Part shown: one piece after another, positions 1 to 10,920 of the stretch
How the letters are laid out: each line of letters starts with the position of its first letter
Position numbering within the stretch: position 1 is the stretch's first letter
Source of the DNA: Chrysophaeum taylorii
Taxonomy: Eukaryota; Sar; Pelagophyceae; Pelagomonadales; Pelagomonadaceae
DNA: 64,000 nucleotides
Reading direction: 5' to 3'
Assembly (NCBI GenBank): GCA_029834535.1
Contig: JAQMWT010000058.1
Location: 1-64,000, forward strand
The notes under the pieces: generated by a model
The model's database searches: none
What the model was told of the DNA's origin: nothing
What the model saw: only the letters and a program-made list of their open reading frames with translations
Translations under genes and position numbers: made by a program

Positions 1-1918
1 CGGAGTTGCACGCTTGCCAGCGCGCGTTGCGAGCCCACGGTCATGCGGTTAAATTGTATGGCGCGAAACAAGGAGATCTCCGGAAGGTTTTCATGAAGAG
101 GCTCAAGTCTGAGCGTCAAAGTCGGAACGAGTTCGCCATGGCTCCGACAGGCCGGTACAAGAGCTTAGACCTCAACGAATACAAGATCCCTGGAAACGCT
201 GCAGTCACCTGCCTTGGCTGATGTTCTTCTTAGGTATGTCGTCGTGTCGAAACCCGCCATACGCATGATGAATGCGGGCCTCCTGCGCCGGCAGGCGTTT
301 ATTGACGGCGCTCACTGCCTCGACAACCAGGTGATGATTTCTGTGACCGGCCGTGATGCCAACAACCACCCTCGATGATATACACTTCGCGGTGGAACAT
401 TGCCGAGTATGCGGAATCGATCGGCAAGGTCATTAAACTGACCGTCGAGAACACCGCAGATAAACTGTCGGGGATTCGTCATAGTACAGGACTTCCAGGC
501 CTCATAGCGCACGTCACCGTGAGTGACCTCGTTAGCACCATTTGATTCTTCGTGTAATTCCGATTCCTGGGCAGCATACGCCCGAGGCCGACGTCTTCTT
601 GTGCGGTAAGTCTTTGATGAACTGTTTACTCTTCGTGAACCGTCATCACAGTGAACCACCGCAGCGAGAACATCGCAAAGATCGCGGAATCCGGGGACGC
701 CGCTATCTTTCGTCGCTTTGTTGAGGCGCCTACGAAGGCGGCCAGCGACCGTTTTCATGCCGAACTTTCTCCCAAGGCCAGCGTTGGGTGAGTCATAATC
801 TCCTCGTGGCATTGAGTTTTCTGGCACTACAGGTTGCCAGTCGGCGCGAATATGCGCGAAAGCATCTGAACGATCAGGAAGCAGACACCGTCACAGTGTT
901 AGACGGGCCCAGGGCACTCTTGGCACGAGTACGAACAACCCGGCGGAGCTTTCAACAAGAGCACATCAACGCGAGGTTATGCAACGGACCCAAGTCCCTC
1001 CAGACCTTGTTCGCTGAGCAGGCAGCGACCTACGCGGATACGAGCGCAGCGGCCATCCGGTGCTCAAAACCGGCGAGAGGCTCACAGTCTTACTCGTGTT
1101 CGGATGCAAATTGTTGCGTCATTAGTTTCGTCTTGTCTTCGATCGCGTGTTTTCGGCCAATAATCTCAAGGGTCTCGACCATCTCAAATACGCACGGGCC
1201 TACGGGCCTTTGTCTTTTCAGATCAAACTTCCGTTGTTATGTTCACACTTGTCGGGTTGTTCTATGTGATATCTGAGCGTGAACCGTAGGCCCAACTACA
1301 ATAATGAGGCCCAAGTCAAGGTTGCAAAAAGCAAGACCCGGATAACAAGAGTTCAGCCTTACGGCGGCGGCGCTGGGGCCAATAAGGGGACGTTCTTGGT
1401 GTATGTCAAAGGTGACAACAATCAGCAACTTACGTCCATCGTTGTTATCGGGCAGAAGGGATACGCGAATTTTGAAGATTCGGAGCAACTCGACGTACTT
1501 TCCAGTAGCTGTGGCAACTACGCGCTCTCTCACTTGCCGTGCGTTTGCATGATTGGAGCTCAGATAGCTCGCGGGGAGCGTGCCGAGGATCTCTATCCAC
1601 TTTGGACCACGACGCAGCGTTGGGAAAATCAATATCGGGTCGGGGGGGGTGTTTCCGATTCTCAACGCAACGGAAGTTGAATCGGCGCAAGGGGAAATTG
1701 AAGCCGAATGCAAAGAAGCTGGTGAGGAGATTGAGCCTTGGCTGCCATCCGCGATCGGGCCCCGACGGACAGGCAGGCCAAAGAACGACCAACGCCAAGA
1801 ATCCTGCTGCAAGAATACGGGGTCGGGGTCAAAGAAGGACCGAGCGTGCACGAAAAGAAATGGCCTAGACGTTCGCCGGGTTGGACCCAGAAGGAACTGC
1901 TGCCCGCGTCGCCAGTAA
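1..1918 (+). pseudogene. Mutator-like (MULE) transposase, decayed
   Basis: MULE transposases cut and paste DNA with a DDE nuclease fold followed by a SWIM-type zinc motif. Pieces appear here in the right order but in different frames. At about 295-375 there is IDGAHCLDN..ISVTGRDANN, like the family's DGTH...VGRDANN block around the first catalytic Asp. At about 690-775, AIFRRFVEAPTKAASDRFHAEL matches the conserved segment after the nuclease core. At about 1465-1650, a Cys-containing stretch (SSSCGNYALSHLPCVCM) followed by YPLWTTTQRWENQY resembles the SWIM finger and the W..Y tail. At about 1770-1795, GRPKNDQR is the usual basic C-terminal signature. The longest intact pieces are 1279-1680 and 1580-1918, which differ in frame across a run of eight G near 1645. 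The 5' part lies outside the window. No terminal inverted repeat was found. Family assignment is from motif order; the gene is dead. Confidence 0.55.
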
Positions 1919-1948
1919 AATGCGGAGGAAAGGAGGCCGCAAAGCAAC

Positions 1949-2084
1949 CGAGCCTCCCGAGCCTACCGAGCCTCCCGCGTCTACCGAGCCTCCCGAGCCT
2001 CCCGCGTCTACCGAGCCTCCCGCGTCTGCCGAGCCTCCCGCGTCTGCCGAGCCTCCCGCGTCTGCCGAGCCTCCCGCGTCTACA
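1949..2084. repeat. 18-bp minisatellite coding Pro/Glu/Ala repeats
   Basis: An 18-bp unit, GAGCCTCCCGCGTCTGCC and close variants, repeats about seven times, with a 9-bp sub-period (GAGCCTCCC / GCGTCTRCC). Read on the plus strand in the 1881-2342 frame it gives EPPAST/EPPASA repeats. Because the unit is a multiple of three, all frames stay open, so long frames here are weak evidence of a gene. It lies directly after the MULE C-terminal signature and may be its low-complexity tail. Confidence 0.85.
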
Positions 2085-3274
2085 GCCCTTGTGTCTGCCG
2101 AGCCCCGAACAAAGCCTCGTTTCCTCCCAGGTGGCCAACAGACAAAGAAGCGTGGGATCGTGCGCGCGCCGAGCTCACCACTACCCTCGATGCTTACGGC
2201 GCGCGGAAACAAATCAGTCCTGGTGATGGCTTCGGATGTGCCATATCCCGCTGCGCAGCCTAATCACCGTTCCTGGAACAGTCACCTACGCCGAAATAAG
2301 TCACCGTCACGTACGACAACGGGACGATACGGAGCGGTATGATGCGAACGACGAAGACGAGTCCTTACCGAGCTGAGCATGGGGCTTCTTACCTTTCGAG
2401 CGATTCGGTGCATGCGTGTGTAGCCGAGTTTATGATGTGTGTGTTTTTATGGGAGTGTCCAAGAATGTTTGTAGCAGCGAGCTGTGTGACCCACGGTCCT
2501 ATCGGGCATGTACACCCAACGCACCGACACGGAAACAGGCTTCGCGCAGGAAACCATCAATCAGGACGGCCTACGCGTGCTCCACCGGCCGGAAAGCCTC
2601 GCTCCAAGAAAAGGACCCAGTGCGCCATGTTCTCCACTCGTTCAACGGGCTCACACGTGACTTTTAACCAAGCTCCCGCGTCGACTTCAAATCCATGGTT
2701 CATTAACGCCCGGGGGGCACTTCGACATAGCCGTGTGGTTGCCTCGACAAGACCGCCAACGACAACCTCCACAACACTATCAAGAGGCGCCCTCCTTAGA
2801 ACCTCTGATGCGCGCTCTCGACCCTGCATCGATTCGCAAAGACGCTCTCCCTCTCGGATTTTGGGATCCAGAATGGGGTGATCCGTGTCACGCTGACCAT
2901 TTACCTTTGTCTTTTGGCGTCCGCCTCTTGCCGAAGAATGGCGGACGACCACGGCAACAGCACCATGGTGAGTCGCGGTATGGGATGCTCCTACTATGGA
3001 AGGTGCGACAATGGGCCCAGCTTAGCCGCGTCAAGCCGTGGGAAACTGCAGGCGAGGCCGCGCGCCGCAGCCCTCAATATGCGAAGCTCCTTGCGTATCG
3101 CCGTGCTGCCTTAGGATCTCCTTCTAAGGCGGTCATGGGGGGGTGTCCATACCGCGCGTGTAACGCCACGGTAGATCCTGCGTAGCTGCAGCACCTAGCT
3201 CTCGTTTTAAAAGCATTTTCGCACCAAAAACGCTCACGCGCCCCCTTAAAAAGCCTCCTTAAGTTTGATTTTAA
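2085..3274. other. Unassigned stretch after the MULE remnant
   Basis: No recognisable gene. The longest plus-strand frames are 2339-2881 (180 codons) and 2733-3185 (150 codons). Their products are rich in Arg, Ser and Pro and match no family I know. The stretch may be the decayed 3' part of the MULE, since many MULEs carry a second gene or captured sequence there, but nothing in it proves this. From 3185 the base composition shifts to AT-rich. Confidence 0.4.
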
Positions 3275-3520
3275 AAGCCAAAGTTTGGTCAATACTGTGG
3301 AAGTGTGAGGAGTAGTGATCAAACTTGTTGACCAAACTTACAAGGAAATTAATCAAACTTGAAGGGTTGATTGATCAAACTTAATGCAACTTCGGAGTGA
3401 CCAAACTTAACTGACCAAACTTCTATGGAAAGTGACCAAACTTGTGAGTTTTCCCTTAAACATACATCAAAATCGAGCAAACATGAAAGAAATTCACCAA
3501 ACTTGTTGACCAAACTTGAC
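3275..3520. repeat. Array of dispersed TGACCAAACTT words
   Basis: Nine direct copies of (G/A/C)A(C/T)CAAACTT occur between about 3316 and 3517, some paired as TTGACCAAACTTG, and one inverted copy (AAGTTTGGTC) lies near 3283. Spacing is irregular (about 12-60 bp), so this is not a simple tandem array. Such clustered short words are typical of subterminal transposase-binding repeats in DNA transposons. The position, between the MULE remnant and a compositionally different region, fits an element end. Confidence 0.6.
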
Positions 3521-3536
3521 CGATCCCAAAATATAA

Positions 3537-5438
3537 TTGCGGACGGGGGGTAAGGAAGGAAGGAAAAAGAGGGAAGGCCGTATTACGGAGAGAAAACCCT
3601 CGTGTAGAGATAGGTGTGAAATGTACCAGTGTCGCACACATAATAGTGTAGCTCTCAGGAACACCAAGACACTCGTCATCTCCACCGACGCTCCGCGCCG
3701 CCACGTGTCTCACGACCTTCCGATCACCAACATAAGTCGATCGCGCCCGCACCAAGTCGCGCACGCCTTACGAGGGCGTATTTCAATTGGTGATCTCACA
3801 GGTCTTTCGATGCATTCTCCGACGTCCGACTATGAACTTACGAGTCACTTTATGGCATTCCCCAATGCCAAGACGTCTGACGCTGCGCAACCATGTCTCT
3901 GGAACTCCACGGCCACGGAAACTGCCAGACAAGAAAGCACTCAGCTCTCAACAGCCGCTCAACAGCTACTTATAGTCTCGCACATAGCAACGACTACTAT
4001 CTCGCAGTCTCTCTTGGATGACAAGACGAAAGATAAGACCACAACGGCTAGCTACACCAATCAGCCCATTGATGTAGCAGAAGAGACAACGCAAACCAAC
4101 TGCACAGCACGGTTCCAGACTATGCCGACAATGCCCAGGTCCAACGCTCAATCGCTCGACCACGCACACATTCTGTCACCCGACCTTGCGCTGCTACTGG
4201 CACCTGTCTCGTTAATAGCGGATGCACCCCATCCGATGGATCAATACTCCAGGCACGTCCCGCTCGCAGAAGCACCACCGCAGGACGCACAGGTACATCA
4301 TGAAGAAGATACAGATAAGCGCATCACGATTACGTGCACTAGCTCATTGAGCCTATCTGATCACGATGAGATGAAGCTACAGCGTCGCTTGCTCCCTTCA
4401 CCTCTGGAAGACAAAGGCCGCCTTCCAGCATCCCAGGCACCTGACCCGCCCCTGTCGCTGCAATCCGCACCAGCACGGACGATCTCGCCTCTCTGCACGA
4501 CTGCAGATCGGGCACTAGCCAATGTCAGCAGTCGTAAGAGTTATGCGCACCCGCTGGAATCTTACCAGCACGGCTACCTCGGCCAGACAGGTCACTGCAC
4601 CACCTCGGTCTCCCCTGACACCAGGTCGACGCGTCGCTCATTCGCGACCACATCATGTCATCTATTGGACGACTATGACCTCGAGCACGAAGTCATCGCA
4701 ACACTTGAGTCGTACCCAAGAAGGAATCATACTTTGGAGTCACCTCAACCAATCCCAAAGAAACTTTGGCCACCAGACGCCACCCATGTGCTTATGGTTT
4801 CTCCATTGGTTTCCTCCAGAGCTTTTGACTGCAGCAGAGACAAGATGCGATCATCCCATGCGACTTTTCCCGCATTTTCGTTTGGGACACAAGCATTCCC
4901 TTCATGTCAGATGCTTACGCTCATGATACCGCCACACACGGCAACCAATATCAACGTGGACTGCGTTCCACCCTCATCTCTGTGCGTTACCCCATACATG
5001 CTGCTCCCGGCACTGTTAGCCAGTCCCATCACGTATGATTCAGCTCCCATCGCCTTGTATGACGTCATACGTCATATTCCGATTACAGCCCAGACAACGC
5101 TCAGGCTCCTATGCACCCGCGACGGCACGTTCACCGCCCCTCTCGGTTTGGACTACCAACATTTCGCCATCCTCACGGTACACTCACAGTCAACTGAGAT
5201 GCACGCTCGCTTGTTGCACAGCACGATGCCCGAACACCTTTTTGTTCAGGATAAGCACAACACTGTCGCCTCAGTCACCGCTTACGCGCCCACTCCGACC
5301 GCCGCCCGGCTCTGCGCTCGTTCCGCAACCACGGTCTCTCCGCCTCACCGGCAATTGAAGATTTCACCCAGTTCAAATTACGAGGGCGCATTCGCTTTCC
5401 ACCGCGACAAGACTGATCCATCTCGTTTCGATCTGTAA
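3537..5438 (+). CDS. Unidentified 633-codon open frame
   Basis: An uninterrupted plus-strand frame of 633 codons. The product is dominated by Ser, Thr, Pro, His, Leu and Ala, with no predicted membrane segment, zinc motif or catalytic signature that I can see. The DNA is strongly C-rich and G-poor on this strand, which depletes stop codons, so length alone does not prove coding. The coding strands of the Copia elements in this window show the same C-over-G skew. A short segment further downstream resembles Copia-3, so this may be a non-conserved part of an old Copia-like element. It could equally be non-coding. I assign no function. Confidence 0.3.
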   Translation: MRTGGKEGRKKREGRITERKPSCRDRCEMYQCRTHNSVALRNTKTLVISTDAPRRHVSHDLPITNISRSRPHQVAHALRGRISIGDLTGLSMHSPTSDYELTSHFMAFPNAKTSDAAQPCLWNSTATETARQESTQLSTAAQQLLIVSHIATTTISQSLLDDKTKDKTTTASYTNQPIDVAEETTQTNCTARFQTMPTMPRSNAQSLDHAHILSPDLALLLAPVSLIADAPHPMDQYSRHVPLAEAPPQDAQVHHEEDTDKRITITCTSSLSLSDHDEMKLQRRLLPSPLEDKGRLPASQAPDPPLSLQSAPARTISPLCTTADRALANVSSRKSYAHPLESYQHGYLGQTGHCTTSVSPDTRSTRRSFATTSCHLLDDYDLEHEVIATLESYPRRNHTLESPQPIPKKLWPPDATHVLMVSPLVSSRAFDCSRDKMRSSHATFPAFSFGTQAFPSCQMLTLMIPPHTATNINVDCVPPSSLCVTPYMLLPALLASPITYDSAPIALYDVIRHIPITAQTTLRLLCTRDGTFTAPLGLDYQHFAILTVHSQSTEMHARLLHSTMPEHLFVQDKHNTVASVTAYAPTPTAARLCARSATTVSPPHRQLKISPSSNYEGAFAFHRDKTDPSRFDL

Positions 5439-7187
5439 CAGTCACGCCCTATATTATGGCTACATCGGAACTCACTTCAAGGCACGTGTACCGAAGTCCT
5501 CTTCCTAGAACCTCACACGGAAGAAGACCGATAGCATCCTCCCCGCTTCGACGCGACTCCCGACGTTCCAATTCCCGCCGATTTGTGATGACACTAAGCT
5601 CCGTCATCAATGCAATTCCGAGCCTCCCACGCTCTTCCGTCCGTCTCTTGCAGGTCACACCTCTCGAGTTTCAGCTCGCTCGATTCCATCCTGCATGCTG
5701 CCATATGCAAATGAAGTTCTGTCACGCCAACGCCACATGTCGCAGTTATCGCCAGTCTCGCCCAACAAATGCCCGCCACTAAATGATAGCCGCACGCAGA
5801 GTCCTTTGCTCGCCTCTTTCAACGTCCCTCACAGCACTATGCTTGACGTTGAAGCTCTGCACCTCCATGGTTCGGTTACAGCACAATTTCACGCGACATC
5901 CTCGCCCAGTTCTGTTCGCGTTTCGCATCTGTAGACATTACTGTCAGAATTCTGCTTCCGACACTGCTCAGACTGCACTCGCATATTATGCTCTTATGAC
6001 GCACCCGGTTCGTTCCTCTCCGTTCACACTGCAGGTTCCATCTTGCAGAACTCTGCGCCAAACAGCCGTCATTGCGATTCGCACCCGGTCGACATTTGCC
6101 GTAGCACCCGCGAGGATAACCCCCAATCTCCACAGGTTTGACACGCGCTCTGCTCTTAGCATTCTACCGAATGTCACTGCAGCACACCGCTAGCCCCACC
6201 CAGATGTGTTGCGAATCAAGGGACGTCAATTGCCATGCCTATCTCTTCCTTCATTCCCGCACACTCGCTGCCAGCCACAGTCTCGCATGACTCCTTATCG
6301 GACAGTTCCACATGGCCGCTCTCCATCATGTTCATTCTGTTACCCCGTCCACAGACTAACTCTCTTGAAACGTACGCTCCTGTTACATATTGCTCGTACA
6401 GCTCTCGCACATCGACAACACCCTTCTGTCGAATGTCTCGCCTTTCAGCCACTGCACGAGGGATACACCACGCTCTCTTGCGCTTGTACATCAAGGGAAT
6501 TTTGATTCTGGTGAAAACGACTCCGGACATGAAATGCCTACTGGAACAGTCGATTGTCACGACTCAGGATTACTTTGCCGAATAGAACACGAAAGATGCG
6601 ACTCCGACCATACCTTCGAAGTCAGCTCTCCCCCATGCAAGGACAATATCCTCGAACAATCCATCGCTTCAGGCATATCCTGTTGCCCGACTCTTCTACA
6701 GCGCACCGACTCTTCTGCACATGACACACGTCTGCATCCACGCAAACACGCGACACACTCGCAAACCTCAGTCTCAGTCCAATCATCTTTTGATGATAGC
6801 AAATGGCAACTTCCACCAGACCACAATTCCAGATCTACATCCTATATAGAATTATTTTCATATAGATGGCCATCCCCAGACGACTTTATTCCGACATCAA
6901 CATCACACGATGATTACCCGCATGTTATTTTGGACGTTCATAGTTTAGCTTTAGCTGTCCCACGCTACACTCAGGACGACAGCTTCGACACGCATGTGAC
7001 AGGCAATTTTGGTTCTATCATCTTCCAGGAACAGCTCCGCCTTACTCGCCATCGCTACGACGATTACCTTACCACGTCGAAACCGATTTGGTTAAACGGT
7101 CATATCTCTTCATGGGATAACGCTGCCGCTCAGTCACATCGTCGCACCCTTACTAGCCCAACTTTAGTCACAATAGAATCTAATTGA
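5439..7187 (+). other. C-rich stretch, possible old Copia-like remnant
   Basis: This continues the C-rich, G-poor composition of the preceding frame. It contains shorter open frames, the longest at 6390-7187 (265 codons). Around 6460-6500 the translation has RDTPRSLALVHQGNFDS, which resembles RDVHSSILLVHQGRYDF near 49.1 kb, just after the integrase region of Copia-3. That single similarity, plus the strand skew, is the only reason to suspect a Copia-family fossil. If it is one, it is old and heavily broken. The stretch ends abruptly at the repeat block starting at about 7178. Confidence 0.3.
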
Positions 7188-7250
7188 CTGTGTAGAATGG
7201 AATGAGAAGGGTAAGGAAGAGATCGCGTTCTCGACGGACGGAATAAGGGT
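7178..7250. repeat. Dispersed repeat block Y, copy a
   Basis: The block CTAATTGACTGTGTAGAA...AACGGACGGAATAAGGGTA recurs at 24161-24225, and its inner part recurs at 29957-30000. Copies a and b begin at the same word (CTAATTGACTG), which suggests a true element boundary. It marks the switch from C-rich to G-rich plus-strand composition. It could be the outer part of a small LTR; I cannot pair it with a specific element. Confidence 0.55.
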
Positions 7251-9329
7251 ATGAGTTAGCAGATTTCTCTGCACCCCCTCGAGATGTCCTGTGGTCGAGG
7301 AACATGGCGTCTCTAGAGTGTGATGGAGGACGAGATCAGGATAAACAAGAAGTGCACTTCAGAGGCCACATAAAGTGGCACAACAGGTTCATCAGCAGAC
7401 AGATGTTAGGGCTTGGACTTGGTGATAACACTCTGAATGCTTTTGGCAAGGGAAACTTTAAAAGAGGGAAGTGAACGTGATGAGGCAGATGTCAATGATA
7501 ACGGTGAGGAGATTGCTTGGTCCTCTTGGACTTCACATATGGCTGCAAAACGTCATCATGTTCGGGTTCAGAAGGATGATTAATACTCTTTGCAGAGCAA
7601 TGTTGAGGTATGATCCTGTGGGTAAGAGCGAGCAGGCGATGCAAGATTTGAGGGACAAGGCTCCTCAATTGCAATTCATCGAGGTTATTCTCGTTAAACT
7701 GTGGGATGGTGAAATGATCTTGGAGGGACTCAGTTTGTTGTAATGCAGGGTGATGTGTCGTGCGGATTAACTCGTTTCGGAGTTGACGGAGAGTATCATC
7801 AGGCAAGCCAAACATTAAGTCGTGTTGATCATTCAAAGCAAGAGTTAAGTTGAGTCACCGATGAGGATAATGCCGCAAGATCTGAGAGCGTAGTACGTAG
7901 GTGGTGGCCGCAAAGGTGACTGGCGGGTAGACTGACTTTTGTCGCCCAACCCTGCGATCGCAACCGTTGGTTGCGATGGAGGACGGCGCCTAAACGCTTG
8001 CTCCTGCGGCCCTGGCCGTCCCGGAGGAGACGGTGCCTGCTCGCCTCCCGGCAGGCCGGTTAGCACCGGAAAGTCCGCGCTGGGATGGGGCGCTGCTGGG
8101 CAGAACGCGACGGACGGTCGATTGTTCGTGGACCAACAGCCCGGCCTGCGACGCTGCACGACCTCGCATAAGACCGCGCGCAGTGGCGGTACACCATCAA
8201 CAAAGTCCGTCTCGTCCCTCGCCTCTGTCCCAACTGGTGATTTTCTGCATTCCGTACCGGCTCCTGCCGGTCCGGCCTGGCTCCCATGCTCGGAAGGTTT
8301 GAAGTAGTTGTTGTTAGTTTTTCGGTCGCAGCGGTGTAATCCTTATAGAGATCGGGGTAACGTGATATGTGATGATGTTTAGCAAAACCTTGCGATCGGA
8401 AATGTATGCTGTTGGTGAAAATGCTCTGTCGTCAAGATGTGGTCGTTCAAGCGTGCGGTTGCGTTCCTCAGTATGTGATGTACGAGAGAGGCAGAGCGTG
8501 AACTAAGGCCGATAACGCTTGCCTTAATAATCGAGGCCACACATGGCGAGCAATTGTCACAATAAGCGACAGGTGTTCCAGATGAAGCGGAAAATAAACT
8601 TGAGGAGGGGTAGGTCACCGCATTTTGTGAATCCTGTTGTGACTGAAAGCAATAATATCAGCGGGCTGCGTGTTCCTTGATTGGTTCTGGTGCAGTGCTT
8701 GCAGGTCCAATGGGAGAAAGAAAACACGGAGGATGGTGGCACGGAGGTGACCAGCGGGTGATGACTCAAAGGTACAATACGTGCGTTCCACGCGAGGAAA
8801 ATAAACGAGAGGGCGTGGTCAGAGTTTCTACACGCAAACACAACGACCTCGATAGCAAAGTGTAGCGTATATTGAAGGTGCAGAAGGCAGAGGGAAGACG
8901 ACTGGTGGTCTGACTGAGCAAAAGTTCGACAGTTCCATGAAGATCTGGTAGTCCAAGTGATCGCGAGATGCGTAGATGGAATCAAGTGCCCTGGTCAGTA
9001 TGTAGAAAGGACGATAAGAGACCGAGTTTAAGCCAAATTTTTGTCTGACGATGTGATGATCCATGTTCCTGCTGAGCTCACATTTGGCGCAGCATCGGCA
9101 AAGTGGTTGGGAGTTGGAGCCAGGCCGGATCGCAGCAGCAGAGGACGAGAGCAGACGAGTAACGTCGTCGCGATTCGGTTTCCTACGGTTCGGAGGAGTG
9201 TTGGTATACGACTCAGCGTAAGTGTGCGAGCTAGCTCGCGTCGGGCGGGCGTGACTCCACGTGGGTGGTTGCTGCGCCAGTGATGCATTGGCGACGTCGT
9301 ACACAAAAGAAGTGGCAAAAGATGAGGGC
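7251..9329 (-). other. Unassigned, probably old minus-strand LTR-element debris
   Basis: Plus-strand G-richness shows that the C-rich strand is now the minus strand, as in the neighbouring Copia-1. Minus-strand open pieces include 7492-7836 (114 codons), 8557-8985 and 8828-9304 (158 codons, with a Cys-rich CRCCAKC word). None shows a diagnostic domain. The region lies beyond the RNase H end of Copia-1, and I did not find a second copy of the Copia-1 LTR in it. It is interrupted by a SINE-like copy at 7945-8320. Confidence 0.35.
7945..8320 (+). mobile_element. SINE-like retroposon, copy 1 (divergent)
   Basis: About 375 bp related to the copies at 17444-17805 and 57172-57539. Shared landmarks are GGTTGCGATGGAGGACGG near the start, the CGCCTCCCGG..GGCCGGTT block, and the end GGTCCGGCCTGGCTCCCATG followed by a TTGTTAG-type tail. 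It is more diverged than the other two, so probably the oldest. A clean target duplication is not visible. The name SINE-like rests on the family behaviour described for copies 2-4; no tRNA-type promoter boxes were recognised with confidence. Confidence 0.6.
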
Positions 9330-9369
9330 TAGTTTAACGACACTACGGTCAAGGCTAGAGATTAGGTAT

Positions 9370-10920
9370 CTTCTTGGTCTGAGTCAGCAGCATGGTGCAT
9401 ACCTAGAAGAGAACGGAGCGTGGTAAAGTCGGCTGCAAGAGGCTTTGTGAAGCCATCAGCTACGTTTAACTTGCCAGGGACATGGTGAACACGAATTTTC
9501 TATAGTGCGACGCTATTCGCGAATTTTGAACCATCGAGTGGAAAGGGCTTTGCTACGAGAAGAACCGTCAGGATTGTTAGTGTGCACAGCTGCAGCATTA
9601 TCAGAAGGGTTGGCTTCTGATGAAGCATATCCTCGGCAATAGGATTGTCATCAGCGTCAAAATCGGAAGGAGGGTCAGTTTGCGTATTCATATAGAATGT
9701 CGGATTAACAAACAAACGAGAGCTCAAGAAGTAACTTACGGAGCCAGACTGCTTCGTCAGCGCAGATGCCGAGAGCGACAAGCTCAGCTTCGTGGGTAGA
9801 ACACGAAACTATGAGTTGTAATTGTTTTTCCAGGCGATGAGGCAGTTGAACAGGTAGAAAACAAAGCCAGTAGTGGACTTTCTGTCTTCCTGTTCCAGTG
9901 AAGGACGTTGTCGGCATCCACCATAGCAACCGAGGGTCGAACTTGTCAGCAGCGACGTCTTTGTCCCGGCGTCGATTATTGTTGACAGGTCAACTCTTTA
10001 GATGAAATGCGCAGGGTTTTCGATAGCATTCCCTTTAGGGTGAAACCAGAGACGAAGAGCTCGATTGGCAGGTTTGCTGAGGTACCTTGAGGTGACGACA
10101 TTTGGACATGCACGTGGGCATGCCCGGGAACAGCGTCCGAGCTTGGGAAATCGGGGCGACGCAACTTGCATGAAGACCATTTACCAAGTAGAGTAGCAAG
10201 TGATCGTGGATATAAATTTCCACGTCGGTAGAAGGGAGCCTTATAAGTAAAGTAGTGGTGACATATAGATACCGTAGTGGGGTGGGTTTTAGCGGATTGT
10301 CGAATTTAGTTTGGCTTTATTATCTAACGATATGGATCCATCCGACGTTCGGCAGACGCATATTCCCAGTATGACTGGCTCGAACACAGAGAAGCGCCAA
10401 CGCTTTTGTAATTCCGGAGAGAGTGTCATTTGACACTATAACAATGTCGTCCACTGATAAACTGCAAATGAAGCGAGTGTGGGATGCGCGACATATAGCG
10501 CGTATCCGCGTCGCTTGTATCCCAAGACCGAAAGAAGCCGTCGATCCTTTGTTCCAGAGAAGGGAGATTGTCTGAGTCCATAGGGATTTCAGAACTTGGG
10601 TAAGCGGCGGCCACGGTATTTATCGTCGTGGATCAAGTAGTTTGATGCCATCCGGGAGTTGGACGTACACGTGCGTCGATGTCGGACTGAACGAACGCGT
10701 TGGGCACGTCACTATGGTAGACCGGTAGTTTTTGTACGCCGCAATTGCTAAGATGACGTATGGCGGTCATAGTTGCCATAGGGCTGAACGTCCCAACGAA
10801 ATCAGCGCCAAGTGAGGCTAGAAATCCACGCAAGACTAATCTGGCCTTGTGCTTTGATGTAATCGACGCGTTTGTCTTGATCTTGAGGACGAGCCGGCTG
10901 TCAATTGAGTTAGCCATCAG
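9370..10920 (-). pseudogene. Copia-1 reverse transcriptase and RNase H region
   Basis: Read on the minus strand, 10917-10640 gives SRLVLKIKTNA, KARLVLRGFLASLGADF and YHSDVPNAFVQSDIDA. These are the opening motifs of Copia reverse transcriptase (KARLVARG..., D.. .AF...). At about 9900-9720, STTGF-like text is followed by VSCSTHEAELVALG, the Copia RNase H signature, and HHVPGKLNVADGFTKPL at about 9490-9440 is the usual C-terminal end. The region is a fossil with multiple breaks and no intact product. Confidence 0.8.

Noticed and set aside
2733-3185. Ulp1-type protease or second MULE gene
   Set aside because: No His-Asp-Cys catalytic arrangement could be found; the frame is unassigned.
7945-8330. 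Target duplication for SINE-like copy 1
   Set aside because: TTTTGTCG on the left and TTTTCGGTCG on the right are only loosely alike, not enough to claim a duplication.
7251-9329. 3' LTR of Copia-1
   Set aside because: No segment resembling TGCAGAGTATTCCGC or the TATA-containing part of the 5' LTR was found here.
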